From Gammaproteobacteria bacterium (lineage in GTDB: Bacteria; Pseudomonadota; Gammaproteobacteria; Pseudomonadales; Azotimanducaceae): 64,000 nt of DNA. The notes beneath the pieces were generated by a model. That model made no database searches and was not told the origin of the DNA. It was given only the letters and a program-made list of their open reading frames with translations. Made by a program: the position numbers and the translations under genes. How positions within the stretch are numbered: position 1 is the first letter of the stretch; each line of letters opens with the position of its first letter. Shown here one piece after another: positions 53,866-63,062 of this stretch. Where the stretch lies: the NCBI GenBank assembly GCA_005799745.1, contig SYFY01000051.1, positions 30,707 to 94,706 on the forward strand, written 5' to 3'.

Positions 53866-54966
53866 ATGCAGGCGCCTGCACCTTCACATGCCAGCGAGGT
53901 GCCTTGGTATGCGGAGGCGATAACACCTGCCTGGATGCAATCTGCACTTGCAGGCCAAATCGCCGATGCCGAGGTCAAGCGATTGCAAATACTCGGTGGT
54001 GATGACGGTTCCAGCTACCGGCGACGAAAGCACATTGAATGGAATCAAGTCGGCGAGAACGCTGGTCTCCCGGAGAATGTCTTTACCAAGAGTGCACCGA
54101 CCTTCGCCATGCGGCTGTCTGGCGGGATCGCGGCGGCGAGTGAAGGTCGCTTTCTGTTGGAGGTTGCGCCAACGCTACCGATTGAAGCGCCGCGCTGCTG
54201 GTACGCGAAACGGGATGCGGCTTCAGGTCGCGCTATGCAAGTGATGGAAGATCTGACGGTGTCCAAGGATGCGACGTTCCTAAATGCGCCTGCAGTAGTG
54301 TCGATCGACACCGCGAAGCGGATGCTCGACCTGTTGGCGACGCTGCACGGTACCTTTATGGCGCGTCCAGAGACCATGCCTACATGGCTGGGTACGTATG
54401 AAGATTTCTTCAACGCTGCGGCGCGTTCAGGCATCCGCGAGGCGCATTTCCGGGCGATGGAGGCCGCGCAGAAGGTTCTTCCACGTTCGCTGGTGGGTCG
54501 TGGCGATGCGATCTGGACGACCGCGGTTGCACAGCTCGCTTTGCACGCGACAACACCGCGCACGGTGATTCACTCCGACGTGCATCCCGGCAATTGGTAC
54601 CTCACGCACGCCGGCCAACCGGGCCTCTGTGATTGGGCGCGGGTGTGTCGAGCCCATTGGGCAAGGGACGTGGTCTACGTACTTTCCAGTGTGCTTTCAA
54701 TCGAGGATCGACGTGCCGGGGAAATGGCGCTATTGGCTTCATACGCGGAACGTTTGTCTGTCTACAGCGGTCAGCGTTTCAGTGTGAACCAAATCCGGGA
54801 GGCGATGCGCCAACAGCTCTGCGCTGCGCTTCTGATGTGGACACCGACGCTGTGTCCACCGCCGACCTTACCAGCCATGCAGCCGGAGGCCGTGTCGCTG
54901 GAGATGATTAGTCGCATTGCCGCAGCCATCGATGATCACGACGCAATAAACGCGGGAATAAGCTGA
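53866..54966 (+). CDS. APH/ecdysteroid-kinase-like phosphotransferase
   Basis: A 366-residue protein with the APH-fold catalytic loop VIHSDVHPGNWYL (HxDxxxxN) and the metal-binding GLCDWARV. A preceding VMEDL segment and the N-terminal GGDDGSSYRR suggest the ecdysteroid-kinase-like/aminoglycoside phosphotransferase superfamily. These enzymes phosphorylate hydroxyl groups on small molecules such as sterols, choline or antibiotics. Its neighbours suggest a catabolic substrate and not resistance. A small gene follows 1 bp after the stop. Confidence 0.85.
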   Translation: MQAPAPSHASEVPWYAEAITPAWMQSALAGQIADAEVKRLQILGGDDGSSYRRRKHIEWNQVGENAGLPENVFTKSAPTFAMRLSGGIAAASEGRFLLEVAPTLPIEAPRCWYAKRDAASGRAMQVMEDLTVSKDATFLNAPAVVSIDTAKRMLDLLATLHGTFMARPETMPTWLGTYEDFFNAAARSGIREAHFRAMEAAQKVLPRSLVGRGDAIWTTAVAQLALHATTPRTVIHSDVHPGNWYLTHAGQPGLCDWARVCRAHWARDVVYVLSSVLSIEDRRAGEMALLASYAERLSVYSGQRFSVNQIREAMRQQLCAALLMWTPTLCPPPTLPAMQPEAVSLEMISRIAAAIDDHDAINAGIS

Positions 54967-54967
54967 T

Positions 54968-55186
54968 ATGCCCACAAACCTAGATACCAACGACGTGATG
55001 GCACGTTTGGGGGCTTTGGTCTTGGAAGAAGCGCTGGTGTTGGCGGCACTTTCCGGACAGGAAGAGGTCAACTTGCGTGTGAGTGTGCGTGCATCAGGCC
55101 GCCCTGACGAACTTCAGGTCAATGTGGTTCGAATGGGCAGGGATGCTGCCGCTCTGATTGTCGACCTGCGACCGATCCTGCCGTAA
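54968..55186 (+). CDS. Hypothetical 72-residue protein
   Basis: A 72-residue protein (MPTNLDTNDVMARLGALVLEE...IVDLRPILP) whose ATG lies 1 bp after the stop of the kinase-like gene. An amphipathic helix is followed by beta-strand-like VNLRVSVRASG and ELQVNVVRMG. I recognise no family. Tight packing and a natural protein composition support it as a real gene. Confidence 0.6.
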   Translation: MPTNLDTNDVMARLGALVLEEALVLAALSGQEEVNLRVSVRASGRPDELQVNVVRMGRDAAALIVDLRPILP

Positions 55187-55192
55187 CGCCGT

Positions 55193-56221
55193 TCAGTTTG
55201 AGAGTGCCTTCGTGCACATGACCGTCAGCGCGTTCACCCAGGCGGGATGATCATTGAGACACGGAATCAACGTGAGCGATTCTCCGCCCGCATCAAGAAA
55301 CGTCTTACGCCCGGTGATCGCAATTTCTTCCAGCGTTTCCAGATTGTCAGACACAAAGGCGGGACACACGACTGCCAGCTTTTTGATGCCCTTGGTGGGC
55401 AGTTCTTGCAGCGTCGCGTCTGTATAAGGCGAGAGCCATGGCAGACGCCCGAGTCGCGATTGATAACTCAGCGCCCAGCGCGCCGAGTTCAGACCCAGCT
55501 CTTCCGCGAACAGGCGAGACGTGACTCGGGTTTGGTGGCGATAACAGGTCGCATGCGCTGCGGAAGCGGATTCACAGCAGTCCGATTTCTTGAGGCAGTG
55601 CGAGCCAGTGGGATCGGAACGATGCATATGCCGCTCGGGCAGACCGTGATAACTCATAAGCAGCAGATCATACTCGTCAGGAAGGTTCTCGCGAGTGACG
55701 ATGGTCAGTGCATTCAGATAGTCAGGATTAGCATAAAACGGCGCCAGTTCTATCAGCGGAATCGGATGAGCGGCTTCACGTGCAATTTCCAGAGCGGTGG
55801 TCGTCGTTGAGTCAGCGTGCTGCGGATAAAGCGGCACCAGCAGGATACGTTCCACCCCCTGACGATTGAGGCTTTCCACAGCGGCACCAATGGAAGGTTC
55901 GCCATAACGCATCCCGAGTTCCACCGGAAGATTGATCGTATCCGCGAGACGATCACGTAGCCGTGCGCCGTTTTGCAGCAGGGGTGATCCGTAACCGGTG
56001 GCATCGACTTCCTGCCAAATCTGTTCATAGGAATGGGCACTGCGCTTCGGGCGAGTCGGCAGAATGAACAGTGAAACGATCAGCCTTCGAATGGGCGTAG
56101 GTACGTCCAGCACGTAGCGATCCATCAGGAATTCGTCGAGGTATTTGCGGACGTCCGGCACCGATGGGGATGCGGGCGAACCGAGGTTCATCAGCAGAAT
56201 TCCATCTCTCGAGCGGGCCAT
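55193..56221 (-). CDS. hemH: Ferrochelatase
   Basis: A 342-residue ferrochelatase: GILLMNLGSPASPSVPDVRKYLDEFLMDRYV, LVPLYPQHADSTTT, LMSYHGLPERHMHRSD with the catalytic His, and a late LAVVCPAFVSDNLETLEEI. It inserts Fe2+ into protoporphyrin IX, the last step of haem synthesis. A cysteine-rich loop (HCLKKSDCCESASAAHATCYRHQ) resembles the internal [2Fe-2S]-binding region known in some bacterial ferrochelatases. ATG 56221 is preferred over 56353, which overlaps hisH. Haem supply fits the P450-rich content but this is coincidental as far as sequence shows. Confidence 0.93.
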   Translation of the reverse strand: MARSRDGILLMNLGSPASPSVPDVRKYLDEFLMDRYVLDVPTPIRRLIVSLFILPTRPKRSAHSYEQIWQEVDATGYGSPLLQNGARLRDRLADTINLPVELGMRYGEPSIGAAVESLNRQGVERILLVPLYPQHADSTTTTALEIAREAAHPIPLIELAPFYANPDYLNALTIVTRENLPDEYDLLLMSYHGLPERHMHRSDPTGSHCLKKSDCCESASAAHATCYRHQTRVTSRLFAEELGLNSARWALSYQSRLGRLPWLSPYTDATLQELPTKGIKKLAVVCPAFVSDNLETLEEIAITGRKTFLDAGGESLTLIPCLNDHPAWVNALTVMCTKALSN

Positions 56222-56315
56222 AACAATTCCTTGGTGACTGCGGGGCGGTGCGATAGTATCCGCCGCCCTCGACCCTGTCATGTGAGACGCTTTCCGTGAG
56301 CTCTTTCGTCCGAGT

Positions 56316-56960
56316 GTGCCTGTGAGTCTGGCCGCGAGTCTGGCCGCCGCCATCGTCGACTACGACGCCGGCAATCTACGCAGCGTGCAGCGCGCCTGTC
56401 ACGAAGTGGGACTGAACGCTGAGATCGTTGGCGATCCGGAATCACTGCTGCGCGCCGATCGAGTAATTTTCCCCGGCGTCGGTGCAGCGGGCGCTGCGAT
56501 GCAGAGCCTCCACCGTCGTGGTCTGGGTAGTGCGATCAAGGAGATCATCGCGCGCGGCACACCGACACTCGGTATTTGCCTTGGCTTGCAGATCTCCCTC
56601 GACTACTCCGAGGAGAATGACACCCACACCCTTGGGCTTTTTGCTGGCAACGTTCGGCATTTCAAGCTCGCTGATCCAAGCCTCAAAGTGCCACATATGG
56701 GCTGGAACGAAGTGCGCAGCGTCAAAGCGCATCCGTTGCTGCAAGGCCTCGAAGCGGGTGATGAGTTCTATTACGTGCACGCCTACTACCCAGATCCAAT
56801 CGAGCGCAGCATCGTTTATGCCGTGTCGGACTATGAACAGGAATTTGCCTGCGCCCTCGGCCGCGACAATTACTTCGCCACTCAGTTTCATCCGGAGAAG
56901 AGCGGACGCGTGGGCTTAAGGCTCCTTAAGTGTTTCTCCACCTGGGAGGGCACATGCTGA
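56316..56960 (+). CDS. hisH: Imidazole glycerol phosphate synthase, glutaminase subunit
   Basis: A class I glutamine amidotransferase of 214 residues with nucleophile Cys in [13 protein letters not shown] and His-Glu in QFHPEKSG. An [22 protein letters not shown] start and [18 protein letters not shown] are HisH-like. It supplies ammonia to HisF. GTG start follows the divergent hemH promoter region. It overlaps hisF by 7 nt (ATGCTGA). Confidence 0.9.
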   Translation: MPVSLAASLAAAIVDYDAGNLRSVQRACHEVGLNAEIVGDPESLLRADRVIFPGVGAAGAAMQSLHRRGLGSAIKEIIARGTPTLGICLGLQISLDYSEENDTHTLGLFAGNVRHFKLADPSLKVPHMGWNEVRSVKAHPLLQGLEAGDEFYYVHAYYPDPIERSIVYAVSDYEQEFACALGRDNYFATQFHPEKSGRVGLRLLKCFSTWEGTC

Positions 56961-57733
56961 GTAAACGTGTGATCGCTTGTCTGGATGTGCGCGACGGCAA
57001 ACTCGCCAAGAGTGTGAAGTTTGTCGATACGAAGGACATCGGCGACCCCGTGCAAAAAGCACGCGAGTATTACGAGGATGGGCTCGATGAACTCGTCTTT
57101 TACGACATCACCGCTTCGAGCGACAAACGCCGCATCATGCTCGATGTCGTCGAGCGAGTTGCCGAGCAGGTGTTCATTCCCTTGTCGGTAGGTGGCGGTG
57201 TCCGCAGCGTGGCCGATGCGACCGACCTGCGCCTCGCCGGTGCTGAAAAAATCAACGTCAACTCGGCCGCGGTGCAACGGCCCGAGTTAATCAGCGAATG
57301 TGCGGAAGCCATCGGTAACCAGAACGTGGTGCTCTCGATGGATGTCCTGCGGGTCGCAGTCAGTGCACAGATTCCTTCGGGTTACGAGATCGTCATCAAC
57401 GGTGGCCGCAAACCCATGGGCATTGATGCCCTGTGGTGGGCGCGAGAGGGCGAACGACTGGGAGCAGGTGAGCTCGTCGTGAACTCCATCGACGCCGACG
57501 GTACCCGGGAAGGTTATGAGCTGAACCTTACGTCGCGCATTTCGAAGGCCGTGCGTATTCCTGTGATTGCGAGTGGTGGAGCGGGCTTACCCGAACATCT
57601 CTACGACGTGCTCACCGACGGCGCCGCAGATGCAGCGCTGGTGGCGTCGATGGTGCACTACGGTGACCACCGCATCAGTGGGCTTAAACAATATCTACAT
57701 GGACGTGGCGTGAAAGTGCGCATGTCCTGGTGA
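56954..57733 (+). CDS. hisF: Imidazole glycerol phosphate synthase, cyclase subunit
   Basis: A 259-residue (beta-alpha)8 protein: [75 protein letters not shown] and [13 protein letters not shown]. It matches a HisF branch with [12 protein letters not shown] where Escherichia coli reads differently. The two catalytic aspartates (CLDV and SMDV) are present. Start 56954 replaces the track start 56930. No other his gene is nearby, so it may serve histidine synthesis or an alternative imidazole pathway. Confidence 0.9.
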   Translation: MLSKRVIACLDVRDGKLAKSVKFVDTKDIGDPVQKAREYYEDGLDELVFYDITASSDKRRIMLDVVERVAEQVFIPLSVGGGVRSVADATDLRLAGAEKINVNSAAVQRPELISECAEAIGNQNVVLSMDVLRVAVSAQIPSGYEIVINGGRKPMGIDALWWAREGERLGAGELVVNSIDADGTREGYELNLTSRISKAVRIPVIASGGAGLPEHLYDVLTDGAADAALVASMVHYGDHRISGLKQYLHGRGVKVRMSW

Positions 57734-57756
57734 GACGACAGCGAGGCTGACAAGCG

Positions 57757-58728
57757 ATGAAGGCAATTCAAGTTGAAGGTGGTCGACTGGTCTGGACGAA
57801 TGCAGATCGGCCCGCGCTGGACGTGGGTCAGGTGCGCATCGCCGTTCATGCCACGGCGGTAAACCGAGCGGATCTGGTACAGCGGCAAGGGGGTTATCCG
57901 CCACCTCCTGGTGCGAGCCCGATTCTTGGCCTTGAGTGTGCCGGTGAAGTCATAGAAGTCGGCGAGAACGTGCGACGGGTAAAGCCCGGTGATCGTGTTT
58001 GCGCTTTACTCGCTGGTGGTGGTTATGCGGAAGAAGTGGTGGTGCCTGCAGGCCAGGTGCTGAAGATGCCGAAGAGCCTTTCATATGTTGAAGCAGCTTC
58101 CATTCCCGAGGTTTTTGCCACGGCCTATCTCAACCTTTACATGGAAGGTGGGCTGAAAACGGGTGAGCGCGTATTGCTGCATGCGGGTGCATCAGGTGTC
58201 GGTACGGCAGCGATTCAGTTATGCAAGAACACCCACAACCCGTCGTTTGTAACAGTGAGTGGGCAGCGCAAGATCGATGTGTGTGTTGCACTCGGTGCAC
58301 AAGGTGGACATGACCGCGCTGCAGGCTCGTTCGTCCCGGCGGTTCAAGCCTGGGCAGGCGGTGAAGGCGTGCAGGTAATTCTTGATCCCGTTGCCGCACC
58401 GTATTTCGCTGACAACCTCAAGGTGCTTTCAATCGATGGCCGTTTGGTGCTGATCGGCATGATGGGCGGCACATCCGTCGAGGCCAATCTGGCGATGGTG
58501 TTGATGAAGCGCATCAAGGTCATTGGCAGCACCTTGCGTGCGCGAAGTATCGCCGCCAAGTCGATGATCATGGATGGGCTCAAGAAGGATGTGTGGCCAG
58601 CGCTTGAAGAGGGTCGCATCAAGGCCATCATTGAGGCGGTGATACCGCTGCAAGACGCCGAGAAGGCGCATGTGTTGATTGCCGGGAACGACACCGTTGG
58701 CAAGGTGGTTTTGGAGCTGAAGCGGTAA
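57757..58728 (+). CDS. NAD(P)H:quinone oxidoreductase, PIG3-like
   Basis: A 323-residue zinc-free MDR protein: VNRADLVQRQGGYPPPPGASPILGLECAGEV, GGGYAEEVVVPAGQVL and LLHAGASGVGTAAIQLCKN, the TP53I3/PIG3 subfamily of quinone reductases. It probably reduces quinones with NADPH. It follows hisF by 23 bp and may be cotranscribed. A strong hairpin follows. Confidence 0.92.
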   Translation: MKAIQVEGGRLVWTNADRPALDVGQVRIAVHATAVNRADLVQRQGGYPPPPGASPILGLECAGEVIEVGENVRRVKPGDRVCALLAGGGYAEEVVVPAGQVLKMPKSLSYVEAASIPEVFATAYLNLYMEGGLKTGERVLLHAGASGVGTAAIQLCKNTHNPSFVTVSGQRKIDVCVALGAQGGHDRAAGSFVPAVQAWAGGEGVQVILDPVAAPYFADNLKVLSIDGRLVLIGMMGGTSVEANLAMVLMKRIKVIGSTLRARSIAAKSMIMDGLKKDVWPALEEGRIKAIIEAVIPLQDAEKAHVLIAGNDTVGKVVLELKR

Positions 58729-58756
58729 CTCGTCATCTGCATCAGGGGGTTCAAGT

Positions 58757-58778
58757 GGAAGGGCCGGATGGCCCTTCC
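58757..58778. terminator. Bidirectional hairpin terminator
   Basis: GGAAGGGCC-GGAT-GGCCCTTCC is a perfect 9-bp stem with a 4-nt loop between the converging ends of the quinone reductase and the secreted-protein gene. Confidence 0.65.
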
Positions 58779-58791
58779 AGATAGGCAGCTA

Positions 58792-59772
58792 CTACCTTGG
58801 AATCGAATACCGCACCAGCTCCAGTCGCTCACCGCTATGTGAGATTTCCAGGATCGAGCCGATTCCCGGCGCATAGAACTTGTATCCGTTGATACCAGGT
58901 TCGACCGGCGTGAACGCGCGCAACTTGAGATACGTCCCCTGACAAGACACAGCACGGGCGCGAGCTGAAGCCGTCGTCGAAATCACTTCCGACAGGTCTT
59001 CCGCATTCCCCCAGTCCGCTTCCTCACGATAGGTCACCCCAACCTGTGGTGCCGCAAACATCAAAATTCCGGCTTTCGCGCCACCTTGTCCTGCTTTGAA
59101 AGAACCGTCACGACTGACGAGCTCCGGCAATTCCGGCCGATCGCCCTCGGTGTATTCGTAGTCTTTCACTTCTTCGCCGCAGTACCAGACGTTGCCGGAC
59201 CGATCCTGAGCGAGCCAATCGTCAGTGTCCTCAACCAGTTCATCGTCGACCATGACCACATCTCGCACCACGCGGCAACGAACGCCATCGATGAGCTTAG
59301 TGCGATTCGTCACCGTAACGGTCACGGTCTCCATCACGCGCTCCCCGTCTTCGTCGACCACAGGCTTCTGGTAGACCCAGTGGGCGCCCTGGATCAGAGG
59401 CATGTAGGGGTTGGGTTGTACGGTTCTGCCGATCGCGCGAGGATCAACGAACTGGCGGGCATGGTCCTCGCCGAATGGAGGGTCGTATTTTGCAGGCCCG
59501 AGCGTTCGACAGACATTGCCACGTTCAGATAAGACCTCTTCGCATTCGGCAAATGTCTCGTTGCGTGCAGACGCCGCTGCGTCGATACAGCCCCGGACGT
59601 CTTCTTCGTTCTCGCAGAACGCGGTGGACTTGTGATAATCGTCAACGGCTTCGAAACGGCAAGCGCGCGCCATTGCGTTAGCGGTTGCTAGACAGGCATC
59701 ACCTGCAGCCACCGTAATGTCAGAACCTAAGGATGCGGCCATCAGAACGACTGCGGCGAGACCGATTTTCAT
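58792..59772 (-). CDS. Secreted protein of unknown function
   Basis: A signal peptide (KIGLAAVVLMAASLGSDITVAAG) leads to a cysteine-rich region (ACLATANAMARACRFEA, CENEEDVRGCI) and then a beta-rich domain with MPLIQGAHWVYQK, TVTVTVTNRTKLIDGVRCRVVRDVV, ELVEDTDDWLAQDRSGNVWYCGEE. That second part occurs in many exported proteobacterial proteins of unknown role. ATG 59772 has GGAG upstream at a better spacing than the GTG at 59775. Function not assigned. Confidence 0.8.
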   Translation of the reverse strand: MKIGLAAVVLMAASLGSDITVAAGDACLATANAMARACRFEAVDDYHKSTAFCENEEDVRGCIDAAASARNETFAECEEVLSERGNVCRTLGPAKYDPPFGEDHARQFVDPRAIGRTVQPNPYMPLIQGAHWVYQKPVVDEDGERVMETVTVTVTNRTKLIDGVRCRVVRDVVMVDDELVEDTDDWLAQDRSGNVWYCGEEVKDYEYTEGDRPELPELVSRDGSFKAGQGGAKAGILMFAAPQVGVTYREEADWGNAEDLSEVISTTASARARAVSCQGTYLKLRAFTPVEPGINGYKFYAPGIGSILEISHSGERLELVRYSIPR

Positions 59773-59775
59773 CAC

Positions 59776-60005
59776 CGTACTCCGTTAAACAAGTCACGGT
59801 GAGACGCGCTGTGGTGTGATAATCAATCGGAAAGATACAAGAATCTAACAAATGCCTTTCGTGGTGAGTCAGGCGCAATAACTATCTACCGGCCTGTAAA
59901 GACCGAGAGGCAGGACGTCGACCGTTTCCGTTCGTGCTCCGGTCGTTGCAACGTCCTGTGTGGGACCGATCAGCGTTGGAAAATCAGTCTCAGGCGGTGT
60001 CGATT
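59776..60005. other. Intergenic segment without a recognisable gene
   Basis: About 230 bp between the secreted-protein gene and the MITE-like element. No ORF or clear motif is visible; it should hold the promoter of the secreted-protein gene. Confidence 0.5.
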
Positions 60006-60164
60006 AAGGAAACTCTGAATAATTGGATATTTTCGTCAGAACCCATACCTCTTTAGGGCGAGAGGAGCGTAGAAAAATCGCGGAAATGCAGTAGTTCCGC
60101 GATTTTTTAGAGCGACGATCAACGAAGTTATGGCGGAAATATCCAATTATTCAGAGATTCCTTA
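60006..60164. mobile_element. MITE-like element with 27-bp terminal inverted repeats
   Basis: The ends AAGGAAACTCTGAATAATTG (60006-60032) and its near-perfect complement (60137-60163) match at 26 of 27 positions. The interior of about 105 bp carries a second hairpin (AAAAATCGCGGAA / TTCCGCGATTTTT) and no ORF. A CTCTGAATAA end is of the kind seen in IS elements, so it may be a non-autonomous derivative of one. It abuts the stop codon of the next gene and supplies its TAA. Confidence 0.8.
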
Positions 60165-60866
60165 TCGGAACTTCCACAACACACCAATGGAAGGCACGCG
60201 CGGCAATAAAGTGCGCCCATCGGTGAATCGTTGATAGCCGCCGTCTTCAAGCTCTTCGTACTCATGTTCGAGTCCGCCAACGTTCTTGCGGCCCGTCGCG
60301 TTGATGAGCTCCACCCACACGGTCAAGCTGTCATCGACGACTTGCAGTGCAACTTCGGGGCTCGACAGACCTTGTTTAACACGCTCCGCGCTGAACTGCG
60401 GGTTGACGAGGGTGTGGGTTAGCACGTAGTCCTTGCGCTTTGCTTCGGTGAAATACGCGCGCATGTTGGCGGCGAAATCCGCCGGTCTCGGTGCAGTGCC
60501 TGAGTTGAGAAAATCCGACGTCGCGGCAAAAGCCATCACCGATGCGTTTTTGTAATCGGGTGTGCGACCGAACATCCCGTGAGACCACTTCGCCCATTCG
60601 TAGTAGGCACGGCCGCGCTGACGGATATTTTCTGCGGAACGCGGGATCATGAAGGACGTCGCACTGCGTGAGCCATCGGGTTCGGCGAAGCTCAAGGGGT
60701 CAGACCACTCTGGGCTGGCTTGCCGGTCGAGTAGTCCAGCAAGTGTTGCCGCACCTCGTTTGAGACCGGGCTCTGTGGTCACATCAGCGACCTTATGACC
60801 GTGAAGCCACACATCGCGTGAATCACGCAGCGAGGCGAGGTAATCGGCGCCGGATCGCAAGGTCAT
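60162..60866 (-). pseudogene. Chimera of hpaB-like 5' part and TonB-dependent receptor 3' part
   Basis: Residues 1 to about 172 match 4-hydroxyphenylacetate 3-monooxygenase (HpaB) N-termini: RSGADYLASLRDSRDVWLHG, AWAKWSHGMFGRTPDY, VLTHTLVNPQ. HpaB is normally about 480-520 residues. From about residue 177 the sequence is a TonB-dependent receptor C-terminus (DDSLTVWVELINATGRKN, RTLLPRVPSIGVLWKF). The ending F of the receptor is followed by one Arg codon and a stop within the inverted-repeat element. The parts are in frame, so a 234-residue chimeric protein could be made, but neither part is functional. It starts 25 bp after the Baeyer-Villiger-type gene. Confidence 0.8.
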
Positions 60867-60891
60867 CTATTTGATCCTTGTTGGTGGGGTA

Positions 60892-62493
60892 TCAGTTCTG
60901 GATGAAGCCGCGGTAACCGTCCGCAGCGACGGCGTCACAACGTTTCTTGTATCGCGGGGAACCTCCGGCATAGGCGAGGAAGGTGCGTTTTTTCTCCGGG
61001 GTGTTCTGGTTCACGCCCATGAACCAGGAGTCTGTGGTTGCAAAAAGAGTCAGAGCCACCATGTCGTAGACGTGGCGTGTCCATTCTTCCGCTGCCGACG
61101 TCGACGCTTCGATGCGGGTGTTTCCCTTGGTTCGGGCATGGATCAAGAAGCCCGTCACCCAATCGACGTTCTGTTCGATACAGCGGGGAATGTTACAAAA
61201 GCCAGCGGCGTTGTGTGGGCCGACGATGGTAAAGAGGTTCGGAAAACCGGGTGATTGCAGGCCCAGCAATGTGGTCGGACCTTCGGACCACGCGTCTTGC
61301 AGCAACGTGCCGTTTGTTCCCTCTATACGAATTCTGTCAAAGGAGCCACGCACCGCATCGAAACCGGTGGCATAGATGATCATGTCGAATTCCAGCGTGC
61401 GCTCATTTGTTTGAATGCCGTGAGGATTGATGTGCTGGATTGGTTCCTTGTTGATGTCGATGAGTTCGACGTTGGGCTGGTTGAAAACTTCGTAGTAGCC
61501 ACTCTCGAGGGGCACACGCCGTGTCCCGAAGCCATGGTTTTTTGGAACCAGTTTTTCTGCGATCACCGGATCTTTGACGCGCTCCCGGATTTTTCTACGA
61601 ATGAACTCACTGGCGAGCGCGTTCGCTTCAGCGTTGGTGCCAACGTCCGCGAAATTGCCGAGCCAGATACCAAATCCCGGCGCGTAATACTGTTGCTCCC
61701 AGAAGGCTTCACGCTCTTCTGCACTGGTCTTGAGGGCTTCGCGCGGATCGGCGGTGTGCAGGAAGGAACCCGTAGTGGCGGCGCAGGTTGCGAAGAACTG
61801 GTCATAACTCGCCTTGATGCGGGCTTGTTCTTCCTGGGTGATCGGTCGGTTGCCTAGTGGGGCGCAGTAGTTGGGCGTGCGTTGGAATACGGTGAGATGG
61901 CCGGCAGTTTTTGCGACTTGGGTGATGGTTTGTACACCGGTAGCACCGGTGCCAATGACGGCGACACGTTTGTTCGCGAACGTCACCGGTGTATGCGGCC
62001 AGGTAGCGGTGTGGAAGGCTTCGCCTTTGAAGTCATCGCGACCGGGGATGTTGGGTGGGGTCGGTGCGGACAAGGGCCCGAGGCAAGTGATGAGCCAGGT
62101 ACTGGAGGCGGTAGTTCCGTCGTCTGTGGTCAAGGTCCACGTGCGTCTTGTTTCATCCCAGATCGCTGATTTGATTCGGCTGTTGAAGCTGAAGTCGTGC
62201 CGCAGATCAAATTTGTCGGCGACGTATTGGCAGTAACGAAGCGTTTCGGGCTGTGCGGCGAAGTGTTCGCTCCAGTTCCATTCCTGTAACAGTTCTTTTG
62301 ACCAGGAGTAGCCGTAGCTGTAGCTCTCGGAGTCGAATCGTGCCCCGGGAGAGCGGTTCCAGTACCAGACGCCGCCGACGTCCGAGCCAGCTTCGAAGCC
62401 ATGCACCCTGAACCCGAGATCCCGCATGCGTTTGAGCTGATACATGCCGGAAAGACCGGCGCCGATGATGAGGACGTCGTAAGGGTTATTCAT
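60892..62493 (-). CDS. Baeyer-Villiger-type flavin monooxygenase
   Basis: A 533-residue FAD/NADPH monooxygenase with two dinucleotide motifs (GAGLSG near residue 11 and GTGATG about 186) and the Baeyer-Villiger fingerprint FKGEAFHTATWP between them. A GARFDSESYSYGYSW segment also fits cyclohexanone or steroid monooxygenases. The family inserts oxygen into ketones to give esters or lactones. A phosphotriesterase-like enzyme and alcohol dehydrogenases elsewhere in the window could act up- and downstream, but this is inference. The hpaB chimera is its only close neighbour. Confidence 0.92.
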   Translation of the reverse strand: MNNPYDVLIIGAGLSGMYQLKRMRDLGFRVHGFEAGSDVGGVWYWNRSPGARFDSESYSYGYSWSKELLQEWNWSEHFAAQPETLRYCQYVADKFDLRHDFSFNSRIKSAIWDETRRTWTLTTDDGTTASSTWLITCLGPLSAPTPPNIPGRDDFKGEAFHTATWPHTPVTFANKRVAVIGTGATGVQTITQVAKTAGHLTVFQRTPNYCAPLGNRPITQEEQARIKASYDQFFATCAATTGSFLHTADPREALKTSAEEREAFWEQQYYAPGFGIWLGNFADVGTNAEANALASEFIRRKIRERVKDPVIAEKLVPKNHGFGTRRVPLESGYYEVFNQPNVELIDINKEPIQHINPHGIQTNERTLEFDMIIYATGFDAVRGSFDRIRIEGTNGTLLQDAWSEGPTTLLGLQSPGFPNLFTIVGPHNAAGFCNIPRCIEQNVDWVTGFLIHARTKGNTRIEASTSAAEEWTRHVYDMVALTLFATTDSWFMGVNQNTPEKKRTFLAYAGGSPRYKKRCDAVAADGYRGFIQN

Positions 62494-62517
62494 GACCAGA
62501 TGGTATGCGTTTAGTAC

Positions 62518-62991
62518 TTAGGCCGGAATCGGCAGTTCTGTGCGATAGACCACCTGCTTCAAAGAGAAGCTCGACTGGATGTTGGCGACGCTGCTGATGG
62601 TGGTGAGTTTGGCGGAAAGGAAGGCCTCGTAGGCGTCGAGGTCGGGGACGACGACGCGGAGCAGGTAGTCCGAGGAGCCGGTCATCAGGTAACACTCCAT
62701 GACTTCCGCGTAGGTGAGTACGTGGGCTTCGAAGGCATCGATGGCGCTGCGGTCCTGGGCGCGCAGCGAGACACTGACGAACACGCTGATCGGCAAGCCG
62801 ACTTTGCGGGGGTCGAGCAGGGTTGCATAACGGCGGATGACGCCTCGCTCTTCGAGGTTCCGGACCCTGCGCAGGCACGGGGAGGGGGAAAGGTGTACAC
62901 GTTCGGCGAGCTCGGCGTTCGTCAGGCGGCCGTTCTGCTGGAGGTGGTGGAGGATTTCGCGATCCAGGCGGTCGATTTCTGATGTTGGCAT
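62518..62991 (-). CDS. Lrp/AsnC-family transcriptional regulator
   Basis: The 157-residue protein has an N-terminal HTH (LTNAELAERVHLSPSPCLRRVRNLEERGVI) and a RAM-like effector domain (FVSVSLRAQDRSAIDAFEAHV, ECYLMTGSSDYLLRVVVPDLDAYEAFL). Lrp/AsnC proteins sense amino acids or other small molecules. It lies 24 bp upstream of the Baeyer-Villiger-type gene on the same strand and is divergent from aceE, so it may regulate either. The repeat array between it and aceE may contain its operator. Confidence 0.93.
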   Translation of the reverse strand: MPTSEIDRLDREILHHLQQNGRLTNAELAERVHLSPSPCLRRVRNLEERGVIRRYATLLDPRKVGLPISVFVSVSLRAQDRSAIDAFEAHVLTYAEVMECYLMTGSSDYLLRVVVPDLDAYEAFLSAKLTTISSVANIQSSFSLKQVVYRTELPIPA

Positions 62992-63062
62992 ATTCTGTCG
63001 AAAGATCTATCCGTTGAGCAATCATATGCCGTTTCAGTGAGATATTTCGACGCAGAAAGCAA

